A stretch of 64,000 bases of DNA, taken from assembly GCF_039621855.1 (NCBI RefSeq), contig NZ_CP155071.1, positions 4,216,001-4,280,000 of the forward strand. The letters are read 5' to 3'. The notes below the pieces were generated by a model. That model had not been told where the DNA came from. It was given only the letters and a program-made list of their open reading frames with translations, and did no database searches. Below are positions 37,045-46,608 of the stretch, piece by piece (the first letter of the stretch is position 1; each line of letters opens with the position of its first letter). The stretch is from Erwinia sp. HDF1-3R (GTDB taxonomy: Bacteria > Pseudomonadota > Gammaproteobacteria > Enterobacterales > Enterobacteriaceae). Position numbers and translations under genes: made by a program.

Positions 37045-38751
37045 ATGAATAAAAATCCACCATGGTGGCAGAACGGCGTTATCTATCAAATTTATCCCAA
37101 GAGCTTTCAGGACACGACGGGCAGCGGTACGGGCGATATCGCAGGGATCATCCAGCGGCTGGACTACCTCAAGACGCTGGGCGTTGACGCTATTTGGCTG
37201 ACGCCCTTTTATATCTCGCCGCAGGTCGACAACGGCTACGATGTGGCGAATTACACCGCCATCGATCCGATTTTTGGCACCATGACCGACTTCGATAACC
37301 TGGTGGAAGAGACTCACCGGCGCGGCATGCGGCTGATCCTTGATATGGTGTTCAACCACAGTTCGACACAGCATCACTGGTTCCATGACGCGCTGGACCC
37401 GGACAGCCCCTACCGTTCCTACTATATCTGGCGGGATGGTACCCCCACCGAGCCGCCCAATAACTGGCAGTCGAAGTTTGGCGGCAGCGCGTGGCGCTGG
37501 CACCCGGAAAGCGGACAGTACTATATGCACCTGTGGGCGCCGGAACAGGCGGAACTTAACTGGGAAAACGATAATCTGCGCGCCGAGCTGAAGCAGATTG
37601 TTAACTTCTGGGCCGACCGGGGGATTGACGGGCTGCGGCTGGACGTGGTGAACCTGGTCTCCAAGCATCAGGACTTCCCTGACGATCCGAACGGCGATGG
37701 CCTGCGGCTCTACACCGACGGGCCGCGCATCCATGAATATATGCAGGAGATGAGCCGCGACGTTTTTCGCCCGCGCGAGTTGATGACCGTCGGGGAGATG
37801 TCTTCCGCCACCCTGGAGCACTGCCAGCGCTACGGTTCGCTGGATGGCGAGGAGCTGTCGATGGTTTTCAGCTTCGACCATGTGGAAGTCGACTTTTATA
37901 ACGGCCAGAAATGGACGCTGACGCCGCTGGACCTGGTGGCGCAAAAGGCCATTTTCACCCACTGGCAAAAGGGGATGCATAACAAAGCCTGGAATGCGCT
38001 TTTTTGGTGTAACCACGATCAGCCCCGGGTCGTGTCCCGCTGGGGCGATGAGGGGCAATACCGCGTTCAGTCGGCGTGGATGCTGGCTCTGGTGTTACAC
38101 GGAATGCAGGGCACCCCCTATATTTTCCAGGGGGAAGAGCTGGGTATGACCAATCCCCACTTTACCCGCATCCTCGATTATCGCGATATTGAAAGCCACA
38201 ACATGTATGCCGAGCTGCGCTCGCAGGGCCGCGACAGCGATAATTTGCTGGCGATCCTCGCCAGTAAATCCCGTGATAACGGGCGCACCCCCATTCCCTG
38301 GAACGCAGGGGAGAACGGCGGTTTTACCAGCGGTACGCCGTGGATCGGCATGTGCGACAACAGGGAGACCATCAATGCGGAAGCCGCGCTCGCCGACGAA
38401 AACTCGGTTTTCTACGCTTATCAGAAGCTGATCAGGCTGCGTAAGGAATACGCCATTCTGACATGGGGTGACTACCTGGATTTACTGCCTGAGCATCCGC
38501 ACCTGTGGTGCTACTGCCGTCGATACGGCAGGGAGACGCTGGTGGTGGCCGCCAACTTCAGCGGCGATACCCAGGTCTGGCATCCCCCGGCCTACAGCGG
38601 CCAGTGGGACGTGCTGATCAGTAACTATCCGGATACGCACGTCACGCCCGGCGAGGTGATGCTGCGGCCCTGGGAAGCGGTATGGTGGTATCAAAAGCGC
38701 GGAAGCAGCGCATCGCTTCGCCAGCAAAGCGCCGCATCCGGTACGAATTGA
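37045..38751 (+). CDS. treC: Trehalose-6-phosphate hydrolase (TreC)
   Basis: A 568-residue GH13 alpha-glucosidase; splits trehalose-6-phosphate into glucose and glucose-6-phosphate. It opens PPWWQNGVIYQIYPKSFQDT as E. coli TreC does. GH13 regions: DMVFNHSS, GLRLDVVNL (nucleophile Asp), VGEMSS (acid Glu) and FWCNHDQPR (Asp). The C-terminus is ~17 residues longer than E. coli (RGSSASLRQQ and so on). The partner PTS permease gene treB and repressor treR, normally upstream, are absent here, so trehalose-6-phosphate supply must come from elsewhere. Confidence 0.93.
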   Translation: MNKNPPWWQNGVIYQIYPKSFQDTTGSGTGDIAGIIQRLDYLKTLGVDAIWLTPFYISPQVDNGYDVANYTAIDPIFGTMTDFDNLVEETHRRGMRLILDMVFNHSSTQHHWFHDALDPDSPYRSYYIWRDGTPTEPPNNWQSKFGGSAWRWHPESGQYYMHLWAPEQAELNWENDNLRAELKQIVNFWADRGIDGLRLDVVNLVSKHQDFPDDPNGDGLRLYTDGPRIHEYMQEMSRDVFRPRELMTVGEMSSATLEHCQRYGSLDGEELSMVFSFDHVEVDFYNGQKWTLTPLDLVAQKAIFTHWQKGMHNKAWNALFWCNHDQPRVVSRWGDEGQYRVQSAWMLALVLHGMQGTPYIFQGEELGMTNPHFTRILDYRDIESHNMYAELRSQGRDSDNLLAILASKSRDNGRTPIPWNAGENGGFTSGTPWIGMCDNRETINAEAALADENSVFYAYQKLIRLRKEYAILTWGDYLDLLPEHPHLWCYCRRYGRETLVVAANFSGDTQVWHPPAYSGQWDVLISNYPDTHVTPGEVMLRPWEAVWWYQKRGSSASLRQQSAASGTN

Positions 38752-38792
38752 GTTGACCGGCTGAACGCGCTCCGTCCACTACGGAGTAAGCA

Positions 38793-38831
38793 CTCAGGCT
38801 GACAGCGCCCCGCTGACGCCGTCAGCCTGAG
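38793..38831 (+). terminator. Strong hairpin after treC
   Basis: Perfect 11-bp inverted repeat CTCAGGCTGAC/GTCAGCCTGAG with a 17-bp loop, between convergent treC and the SNF2 helicase. No T-run follows, so it is probably an mRNA-stabilising or Rho-assisted hairpin. Confidence 0.5.
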
Positions 38832-38924
38832 AGCGGGAGGCCGCCCCCGCAAATGAGCGTAAAACCCGACAGGCGTTAATCCAGGGATATAAGCACTCAC
38901 CGGCTGGCAAGCCCTTCTCCCCTT

Positions 38925-41498
38925 TCAGAGGGGATCGAACAGCGCGGCCAAATCGTCGCTGGTCCACAGGCCCGGCTCGTTAAGCCCATCTTCCAGAATC
39001 CCACCGGCCAGCTCGGCCTTTTGCTGCTGAAGCGCGACGATTTTTTCCTCAATGCTGCCCGCCACGATCAGCTTATAAACAAAGACCGTCTTATCCTGGC
39101 CCATCCGGTAGGCGCGATCCGTGGCCTGATTTTCTGCCGCCGGATTCCACCAGGGATCGTAGTGGATCACCGTATCTGCCGCCGTCAGGTTCAGCCCGAC
39201 GCCGCCCGCTTTCAGACTGATCAAAAAGACCGGCACCTCGCCCTGCTGGAAACGCCGTACCGGCTCGGTGCGATCGCGGGTGCTGCCCGTCAGCATCACA
39301 TAGGGGATGCGCGCCTTTTGCAGCTCGTCGGCGATAAGCGTAAGCATGGTGGTGAACTGAGAGAAGATCAGGATCCGGCGATCTTCCGCCAGCAGCTCAC
39401 TGAGCATCTCCCGCAGCAGCGCCAGCTTGGCCGACTGTTTAACGCCCGCCTCACCCGCCTTGTCGATCAGGCGCGGATCGCAGCAGATTTGCCGCAGTTT
39501 AAGCAGCGCATCCAGCACCAGCAGATGACTTCTCCCCGCCCCCTGCTGCTCTACCGCCAGCCTGACGCGGTCCTGCATCGCGCTGCGCACCGATTCGTAC
39601 AGGTCGCGCTGTGCGCCCACCAGCTCCACCGAGCGCACGATGGTGTTTTTCGGCGGCAGCTCCTTCGCCACCTCCTGCTTACGCCGCCGCAGCATAAAAG
39701 GCCGGATGCGCCGGGCCAGCAGTTCCCGTCGTACCCTGTCGCCATTGCGCTCAACGGGAATGCGCCACTCCTGGGTAAACTGCTTTTCGCTGCCCAGAAA
39801 GCCGGGCAGCAGAAAATCAAACTGCGACCACAGCTCGCCAAGGTGGTTTTCCAGCGGCGTCCCGGTCAGGCAGAGACGGTGACGGGATTTAAGCGATCGA
39901 ATTACCGAGGCGGCGCGCGAGGCGCTGTTCTTCACGTACTGCGCCTCATCAAGGATCAGCAGATGATAGCTAAAACCCAGCAGCTGAGGCTGGTCGCGCC
40001 ACAGTAGCGAATAGGTGGTCAGCACCACATCATACTGTTCGATACGGTCATAGAACTCTTTACGCTGCGGGCCGGTCAGCGCCAGCACCCTCAGGTCGGG
40101 GGTGAAACGGCTGGCCTCCTGGGTCCAGTTATACACCAGCGTCGTAGGCACCACGATAAGCGCGGGCCTGTCCAGCCGCCCGGCCTCTTTCTCCAGCAGC
40201 AGGTGCGCCAGCGTCTGAACGGTTTTGCCCAGCCCCATATCATCGGCCAGTACGCCGCTCAGATCCTGCTGACGCAGGAACTGCATCCAGTTAAGCCCCT
40301 GCTGCTGATAGTCACGCAGCTGGGCCTTGAGGCCCACCGGCGGGGCGACGGGCTGGATGCCCTCCCCGCTGCGCAAACGCTCAGCAAGCTGCTGGACGCC
40401 GCTTTCGCCATGAAACTGCCAGCGCCCCGTGTCGCTCAGCGCGGCTAACCTGCCCGCTTCATAGGGCGGCAGCCGCAGCGGGGTATCTGCCCCCTGGCTG
40501 AAAAAGTCGATCAGGTTACTCACCACCGGTTTAAGCTGGCCCGCCGTGAGCTGCCAGCGCACATTCCGGTCGCCGCGCAGTTCAATAGTTTCATCATCGG
40601 GAATTAAGGCGAGGTTGCCGCTAAACCAGCGGCGATCCTGTTGGAAGAGTGAGGCGAGCAGCGGCTGTAAGTTCTGCTTTCTGCGTCCCGCCTGAACCTC
40701 AAGGTGCAGCGTGAACCAGCCATCGCTACCCTGCTCTGCGCGACCATCAATCGCCTTGATGGTGGTGAAATTCCAGGTGAAGTCGTCATCAACCGTCACC
40801 TTCCAGCCTCGTCGGCGCAGTGCTGGTAGCGTCGCGTCGATAAACGTGCGCCATCCGGCCGGGGATGCTGGCGCAAAGAGAGTCGGCGGCAGCGGTGCGC
40901 CGGTTGGTGTATAGATATGCGCCCCGGGGATAGCCTCCAGCCCTGCTTCACTCATCTGTTGCAGCCACGCCAGCTCGGTTTCAGCCCGCCGCTGTACGGT
41001 AAAGAGTTTGCCTCTGGCATCCGCAAAGCGCCTGTCGGTGCTGCCCGCTGCGACCTGAATCCCGGCATAATCAAAGGAGACCGCGGCGAAATCCAGACGT
41101 TTTTGCCGATGACCGTAGCGGCCAAATCCACTGATGAATTTTGAGCGTGATTCCAGCCGAAGCACGGGTATCGGTTCAGCAGAGAGGAGATCGGAGGGAA
41201 GATCCCCCGCCGCTGCCCGCCGCTGACGCAGGTTCGCCAGCATCACCGCCGCCACGTGACGACAGTTATTTTTGACCGGGCAGGTACATTCCCCGCTGGC
41301 ATGCAGCTTTCCCTGCGGCAGGCTGAAATGCACCATCACCTGGAAGGGTTCGACCGTGCGTCCGGGGACCTCGCCAGTCAACAGATCGCTTTGCCACTGG
41401 ATATTCTGCGCTTTTTCCACCAGGCCTTTCGCTCTGGCAACGGTGCGCGCACCGATCCATCGGCTAACCTGGTTTTCGTTATATGTTACAGACGGCAT
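38925..41498 (-). CDS. SWIM-zinc-finger SNF2-family helicase/ATPase
   Basis: An 857-residue protein. A SWIM zinc finger near residues 65-85 (ECTCPVKNNCRHVAAVML; CxC..CxH) is followed by an SNF2 helicase N-domain. Walker A: DDMGLGKTVQTLAH. The motif II is LILDEAQYVKN (DEAQ), and LTGTPLENHLGELWS is motif III. The helicase C-domain has ILIFSQFTTML, FLISLKAGGVGLNLTAADTV and DRAYRMGQ. These ATPases translocate on DNA and remodel protein-DNA complexes; bacterial SWIM-SNF2 proteins are poorly characterised. The ATG at 41498 (MPSVTYNENQ) is the likely start; the open frame extends 19 codons upstream. It separates treC from nrdD, which are adjacent in E. coli. Confidence 0.85.
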   Translation of the reverse strand: MPSVTYNENQVSRWIGARTVARAKGLVEKAQNIQWQSDLLTGEVPGRTVEPFQVMVHFSLPQGKLHASGECTCPVKNNCRHVAAVMLANLRQRRAAAGDLPSDLLSAEPIPVLRLESRSKFISGFGRYGHRQKRLDFAAVSFDYAGIQVAAGSTDRRFADARGKLFTVQRRAETELAWLQQMSEAGLEAIPGAHIYTPTGAPLPPTLFAPASPAGWRTFIDATLPALRRRGWKVTVDDDFTWNFTTIKAIDGRAEQGSDGWFTLHLEVQAGRRKQNLQPLLASLFQQDRRWFSGNLALIPDDETIELRGDRNVRWQLTAGQLKPVVSNLIDFFSQGADTPLRLPPYEAGRLAALSDTGRWQFHGESGVQQLAERLRSGEGIQPVAPPVGLKAQLRDYQQQGLNWMQFLRQQDLSGVLADDMGLGKTVQTLAHLLLEKEAGRLDRPALIVVPTTLVYNWTQEASRFTPDLRVLALTGPQRKEFYDRIEQYDVVLTTYSLLWRDQPQLLGFSYHLLILDEAQYVKNSASRAASVIRSLKSRHRLCLTGTPLENHLGELWSQFDFLLPGFLGSEKQFTQEWRIPVERNGDRVRRELLARRIRPFMLRRRKQEVAKELPPKNTIVRSVELVGAQRDLYESVRSAMQDRVRLAVEQQGAGRSHLLVLDALLKLRQICCDPRLIDKAGEAGVKQSAKLALLREMLSELLAEDRRILIFSQFTTMLTLIADELQKARIPYVMLTGSTRDRTEPVRRFQQGEVPVFLISLKAGGVGLNLTAADTVIHYDPWWNPAAENQATDRAYRMGQDKTVFVYKLIVAGSIEEKIVALQQQKAELAGGILEDGLNEPGLWTSDDLAALFDPL

Positions 41499-41756
41499 CA
41501 GACAGTATCCCGGAATGACCCGAGCAGGGGCATAGCTGCTCAGCATAACAGGCAATAATATGGATTCCGCCCCCTGTAATGCAACCGTGTTACGCGATTT
41601 GCCCGCGAAAAAATCCCCGGGACAAAGGTAAAGGCTCCGGCAACGTCACAGCGACGGCGGGAAATCCCCTCCCGCCGGGCGCAGTAGGTTAGCGAAAATA
41701 CAGCGATCAATTATCTTTGTTTCAGGTCAATAAAAACGCAGTTAAATTAAGCAAAA

Positions 41757-41803
41757 CCCTACATGTTGGGCTTACTATGCCATTCTCATTCTATATATAG
41801 ACA
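41757..41803 (+). promoter_or_regulatory. Tandem NrdR-box-like operators upstream of nrdD
   Basis: CCCTACATGTTGGG (41757-41770) and ATTCTATATATAGACA (41788-41803) resemble the NrdR box (acaCwAtATaTwGtgt). Their centres are 32 bp apart, about three helical turns, the spacing typical of NrdR operators. They precede the nrdD ATG by 20-66 bp. NrdR with dATP would repress. GGTCAATAAAA at 41736 could be an FNR half-site. Confidence 0.6.
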
Positions 41804-41822
41804 TCAGGGTTGGGAGCACGGC

Positions 41823-43961
41823 ATGTTATCCAGGGTAATAAAACGGGATGGCTGTAAGGTGGCGTTTGATGAATCACGTATTCGCGATGCCATTCTCTGC
41901 GCGGCTCAGGCGGCAGATATTGATGATAAGCGTTACTGCATTACGGTCGCCAGCCAGATAAGCCAGCAGCTGCAGCGACAGCACAGCGTGGATATTCACG
42001 ATATCCAGAAGACGGTGGAAAATCAGCTTATGACCGGGCCTTACCCGGAACTGGCCCGCACCTATATTGAGTATCGCCACGACCGCGATATCGCTCGCGA
42101 GCTGCGCGGCAAGCTGAATAACGCCATCCGCGGCCTGATAGAACAGACCAATCCCGCCCTGCTGAACGAGAATGCCAATAAAGACAGTAAAGTCATCCCT
42201 ACCCAGCGCGATCTGCTGGCGGGGATTGTCGCCAAACACTACGCCACCGATCACATCTTGCCGCGCGACGTCGTGCTGGCCCATGAGCGCGGTGAGATCC
42301 ACTATCACGATCTCGATTATTCGCCCTTTTTCCCGATGTTTAACTGCATGTTAATCGATCTGAAAGGCATGCTGACGCAGGGCTTTAAGATGGGCAATGC
42401 CGAGATAGAACCGCCCAAATCCATTTCGACCGCGACCGCCGTCACCGCGCAAATTATCGCCCAGGTCGCCAGCCACATATATGGCGGCACCACCATTAAC
42501 CGCATTGACGAGGTGCTGGCGCCCTTTGTCGAAGCCAGCCTGGAGAAACACCGCGCCACGGCGCGTGAATGGCAGATTGCCGATGTCGAAGGCTACGCTC
42601 AAAACCGCACCGAAAAAGAGTGCTTCGACGCTTTTCAGTCGCTGGAGTACGAGGTGAATACCCTGCACACGGCCAATGGCCAGACGCCTTTTGTCACCTT
42701 TGGTTTTGGCCTGGGAACCTGCCGGGCGGCCAGGCTGGTCCAGCAGTGCATCCTGCGCAACCGGCTCGCCGGGCTCGGGAAAAATCACAAAACGGCAGTC
42801 TTTCCCAAGCTGGTGTTTGCCATCAGAGAGGGAGTGAACCGCTCGCCGCAGGATCCGAACTACGACATCAAACGGCTGGCGCTGGAGTGCGCGAGCAAAC
42901 GTATGTACCCGGACATTCTCAATTACGATCGGGTGGTGGAGGTCACCGGATCGTTCAAAACGCCGATGGGCTGTCGGAGCTTTTTAGGAGTATGGGAAGA
43001 GGACGGCCGCCAGGTCCATGAGGGCCGCAACAATATCGGCGTGATCAGCCTGAATCTGCCGCGTATTGCGCTGGAAGCAAAAGGGGATGAGGCGGCATTC
43101 TGGAGGCTGTTGGATAAACGGCTGCTGTTGGCGAAAAAAGCACTGCTTACCCGCATTGCCCGGCTGGAAAACGTTAAAGCGCGCGTTGCTCCCATTTTGT
43201 ATATGGAAGGCGCCTGCGGCGTGCGGCTACAGGCAGATGATAACGTCGCCGACATCTTCAAACATGGCAGAGCCTCTATTTCCCTCGGTTACATTGGCAT
43301 TCACGAGGCCATTAACGCGCTAAGCGGCGGTGAGACCCACCTCTTTGACGATCCGCTGCTGCGCGAAAAAGCCGTGGCGATCGTCAGCCATATGCGTAAC
43401 GCCGTGGATGCATGGAAAGCAGAAACCGACTATGGCTTCAGCCTGTACAGTACGCCAAGCGAAAATCTGTGCGATCGCTTCTGCCGCCTGGATGCCGCCG
43501 AGTTCGGCATCATTGCCGGGGTAACCGATAAGGGCTACTACACCAACAGTTTTCACCTGGATGTGGAGAAGAAGGTTAACCCCTACGATAAAATTGATTT
43601 TGAAGCGGCCTACCCGCCGTTAGCGAACGGCGGTTTTATTTGCTACGGCGAATATCCCAATATTCAGCACAACCTGAAGGCGCTGGAGGACGTATGGGAT
43701 TACAGCTACAGCCGCATTCCCTATTACGGCACCAATACGCCTATCGACGAATGCTATGAGTGTGGCTTCACCGGCGAGTTTTCCTGTACCAGCAAAGGCT
43801 TTACCTGCCCGAAATGCGGTAATCACGATGCCTCCCGCGTTTCGGTTACCCGGCGGGTCTGTGGCTATCTCGGCAGCCCGGATGCGCGTCCGTTTAACGC
43901 GGGCAAGCAGGAAGAGGTCAGGCGTCGCGTTAAGCATATGGACACCGGCCAGCTGGAATGA
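41823..43961 (+). CDS. nrdD: Anaerobic ribonucleoside-triphosphate reductase, large subunit
   Basis: A 712-residue glycyl-radical enzyme that reduces NTPs to dNTPs without oxygen. An N-terminal ATP cone (VIKRDGCKVAFDESRIRDAI) is followed by the catalytic barrel (HYHDLDYSPFFPMFNCMLID). The zinc site is CYECGFTGEFSCTSKGFTCP, and the C-terminal glycyl-radical loop is RRVCGYLGSPDARPF. Length matches E. coli NrdD. I chose the ATG at 41823 with GGGAGC upstream. An open frame reaching 41763 contains the operator boxes. Confidence 0.97.
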   Translation: MLSRVIKRDGCKVAFDESRIRDAILCAAQAADIDDKRYCITVASQISQQLQRQHSVDIHDIQKTVENQLMTGPYPELARTYIEYRHDRDIARELRGKLNNAIRGLIEQTNPALLNENANKDSKVIPTQRDLLAGIVAKHYATDHILPRDVVLAHERGEIHYHDLDYSPFFPMFNCMLIDLKGMLTQGFKMGNAEIEPPKSISTATAVTAQIIAQVASHIYGGTTINRIDEVLAPFVEASLEKHRATAREWQIADVEGYAQNRTEKECFDAFQSLEYEVNTLHTANGQTPFVTFGFGLGTCRAARLVQQCILRNRLAGLGKNHKTAVFPKLVFAIREGVNRSPQDPNYDIKRLALECASKRMYPDILNYDRVVEVTGSFKTPMGCRSFLGVWEEDGRQVHEGRNNIGVISLNLPRIALEAKGDEAAFWRLLDKRLLLAKKALLTRIARLENVKARVAPILYMEGACGVRLQADDNVADIFKHGRASISLGYIGIHEAINALSGGETHLFDDPLLREKAVAIVSHMRNAVDAWKAETDYGFSLYSTPSENLCDRFCRLDAAEFGIIAGVTDKGYYTNSFHLDVEKKVNPYDKIDFEAAYPPLANGGFICYGEYPNIQHNLKALEDVWDYSYSRIPYYGTNTPIDECYECGFTGEFSCTSKGFTCPKCGNHDASRVSVTRRVCGYLGSPDARPFNAGKQEEVRRRVKHMDTGQLE

Positions 43962-44482
43962 ATATTCATCAGTATTTTCCGGTAGATATCGTTAACGGGC
44001 CGGGAACGCGCTGTACGCTGTTTGTAGCAGGCTGCGAACACCGCTGCGCCGGGTGCTACAACAAATGCACCTGGCGGGTGAACTCCGGCGTTCCCTTCAC
44101 GCTTTTGCATGAAGAACGCCTGATCGCCGATCTTAACGATAGCCGCATTCCGCGTCAGGGTCTGTCGCTTTCCGGCGGCGATCCGCTGCATCCCGCCAAC
44201 GTTGCCGACATACTCAGGCTGGTGAAACGCATACGTCGCGAGTGTAGCGGGAAAGATATCTGGCTGTGGACCGGCTACCGTCTCGCCGACCTGAGCGACG
44301 CCCAGCGGGAGGTGGTCCGGCTGATTGACGTGCTGGTTGACGGCAAATTTGTCGAGGCTCTGAAGGACCCGGCGCTGCTGTGGCGAGGGAGCAGCAATCA
44401 GGTGATTCACTACCTGACACGGCCCGCAGATTATCAGGCTGAAATCAGCCACATACAGCACAAACTCACCCCTCCGACTTGA
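43958..44482 (+). CDS. nrdG: Anaerobic RNR-activating protein NrdG
   Basis: A 174-residue radical-SAM enzyme that installs the glycyl radical on NrdD. The 4Fe-4S motif is CEHRCAGC. MNIHQYFPVDIVNGPGTRCT at the start and LSGGDPLHP, VLVDGKFVEALKDP and WRGSSNQVI agree with E. coli NrdG (154 aa). The C-terminus is ~20 residues longer. The start overlaps the nrdD stop (ATGA). Confidence 0.96.
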   Translation: MNIHQYFPVDIVNGPGTRCTLFVAGCEHRCAGCYNKCTWRVNSGVPFTLLHEERLIADLNDSRIPRQGLSLSGGDPLHPANVADILRLVKRIRRECSGKDIWLWTGYRLADLSDAQREVVRLIDVLVDGKFVEALKDPALLWRGSSNQVIHYLTRPADYQAEISHIQHKLTPPT

Positions 44483-44543
44483 TTTTTCAGAATGACCAAC
44501 CACACTTAAGGGCATTGTCAGCGTTAAAACACCGGAGGAAACG

Positions 44544-45065
44544 ATGAGCAAGAAGATCGCGGTATTAATTACAGATGAGTTCGAAGATTCAGAATTCACG
44601 TCTCCTGCTGAAGCCTATACCAAAGCGGGACACCAGGTTGTCACCATTGAAAAGCAGGCCGGGAAAACCGTTACCGGGAAACAGGGTCAGGCGAAGGTAA
44701 AAATCGATAAGAGTATTGATGAGGTTCACGCCGCTGAATTTGATGCACTGCTGTTGCCGGGTGGACACTCCCCTGACAGCCTGCGCGGCGACGATCGCTT
44801 TGTTAACTTCACTAAAGATTTTGTCGCGCTGGGCAAACCGGTATTCGCTATCTGCCACGGGCCACAGCTGTTAATCAGTGCCAACGCGGTACGCGGCCGT
44901 AAAATGACCTCGGTGAAAGCCATTGCCATTGATTTGAAAAATGCCGGTGCAGACTTCCACGATAAAGAGGTCATCGTCGACAACGACAGGCTGGTGACCA
45001 GCCGTACGCCGGACGATTTACCCGCGTTTAACCAGGAATCTCTGCGTATTCTTGAAATTTCCTGA
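44544..45065 (+). CDS. yhbO: DJ-1/PfpI-family protein YhbO
   Basis: A 173-residue protein with the nucleophile-elbow Cys in VFAICHGPQLLIS and the Glu/His partners of the PfpI family. It is closely related to E. coli YhbO (172 aa), reported as a stress-protective protein with claimed deglycase activity. GGAGGAAACG upstream is a strong ribosome-binding site. It comes straight after nrdG, whereas in E. coli these genes are ~25 map minutes apart. Confidence 0.9.
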   Translation: MSKKIAVLITDEFEDSEFTSPAEAYTKAGHQVVTIEKQAGKTVTGKQGQAKVKIDKSIDEVHAAEFDALLLPGGHSPDSLRGDDRFVNFTKDFVALGKPVFAICHGPQLLISANAVRGRKMTSVKAIAIDLKNAGADFHDKEVIVDNDRLVTSRTPDDLPAFNQESLRILEIS

Positions 45066-45135
45066 ACCGTACTGTAATCCCCCGATCGGCACTGAAACTT
45101 CCGCATCACTAAAACCGGCATTACCGATCGGCATT

Positions 45136-45688
<553 letters not shown>

Positions 45689-45745
45689 CTAGAATCCTCT
45701 TTATCGCCCCTCTGAAACGGGGATAAACAGGACAGAAAGGAATTG

Positions 45746-46051
45746 ATGAACAGCAGCGAAGCCGCGCCATGGCGACTCTATATTTTACGTACCCGCAGCG
45801 GGGCGCTCTACACCGGGATCACCAACGACGTCGCGCGGCGCTTTTTGCAGCATCAGTCGGGTAAAGGCGCAAAGGCATTACGCGGTAAAGGTCCGCTGGA
45901 ACTGCTGTTTCACTGCGAAGCGGGCGATCGTTCCCGTGCGTCAAAACTGGAGTATCAGGTTAAGCGGCTCAGGAGAAGCGATAAAGTCAGGCTGGTGACG
46001 CACCAGCCTGACTCTCTCACCGCCTGGCTGGAGGAGCTCAGGAGCGGCTGA
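45746..46051 (+). CDS. yhbQ: GIY-YIG nuclease-superfamily protein YhbQ
   Basis: A 101-residue protein with the GIY-YIG core: [29 protein letters not shown] and LEYQVKRL. It matches E. coli YhbQ, a small DNA-damage-related predicted nuclease. AAGGAATTG precedes the ATG at 45746. Divergent from yhbP and convergent with yhbS. Confidence 0.92.
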   Translation: MNSSEAAPWRLYILRTRSGALYTGITNDVARRFLQHQSGKGAKALRGKGPLELLFHCEAGDRSRASKLEYQVKRLRRSDKVRLVTHQPDSLTAWLEELRSG

Positions 46052-46107
46052 ACCTGAGCTCACAGAGCAGAACGCCGCCACGCGCCCTCGCCCCTGGCGG
46101 TAACGTC

Positions 46108-46608
46108 TCAGGCCTCAGCGAAGGGAGCCGCGTACTCAATAAGGCCCTCTGCCTGAACGAGCGCCTCGTCGGCCAGTTTGTAGACCTGGAGCGCTTCCGC
46201 GCCGGACAGGCGGCAGTGGAGATGATGTCGGGCCGCGGGTTCAAATCCCAGGCGACCGTAAAAATCCGGTTCGCCCATCACGACCACGGCGGCGTAGCCA
46301 AATTCATTGAGCGTATCCAGCCCCTCGTAAATAAGCTGTTTACCCAGCCCGTCACCGCGGCTGCTCTCCTCTACCGCCAGCGGCGCGAGGGCGACCCACT
46401 GGTGATCTTCGCCATTAAGGGTTACCGGGCTGAATGCGGCGTAGCCCAGCACCTGGCCTTCGTCGTCGGTCGCCACCACGCCCAGCGTCAGCAATCCATC
46501 CTCACGCAGCTGTTGAACCAGTTCCGCCTCTCTGACCGTCGCAAAACAGCGTCGTAGCAGCGCGTCGATCCTGGCGGCGTCTATGCCGATTTCAGTACGA
46601 ATTAACAT
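46108..46608 (-). CDS. yhbS: GNAT-family acetyltransferase YhbS
   Basis: A 166-residue GNAT protein: ATDDEGQVLGYAAFSPV, the acetyl-CoA loop VEESSRGDGLGKQLI, and MGEPDFYGRLGFEPA. As in E. coli YhbS, it follows yhbT/ubiT. Its start overlaps the ubiT stop by 7 bp. Substrate unknown. Confidence 0.9.
   Translation of the reverse strand: MLIRTEIGIDAARIDALLRRCFATVREAELVQQLREDGLLTLGVVATDDEGQVLGYAAFSPVTLNGEDHQWVALAPLAVEESSRGDGLGKQLIYEGLDTLNEFGYAAVVVMGEPDFYGRLGFEPAARHHLHCRLSGAEALQVYKLADEALVQAEGLIEYAAPFAEA

Noticed and set aside
36798-37052. An 84-codon open frame ending at the treC start
   Set aside because: Could be a remnant, but there is no good ribosome-binding site or family; described only as part of the gap.
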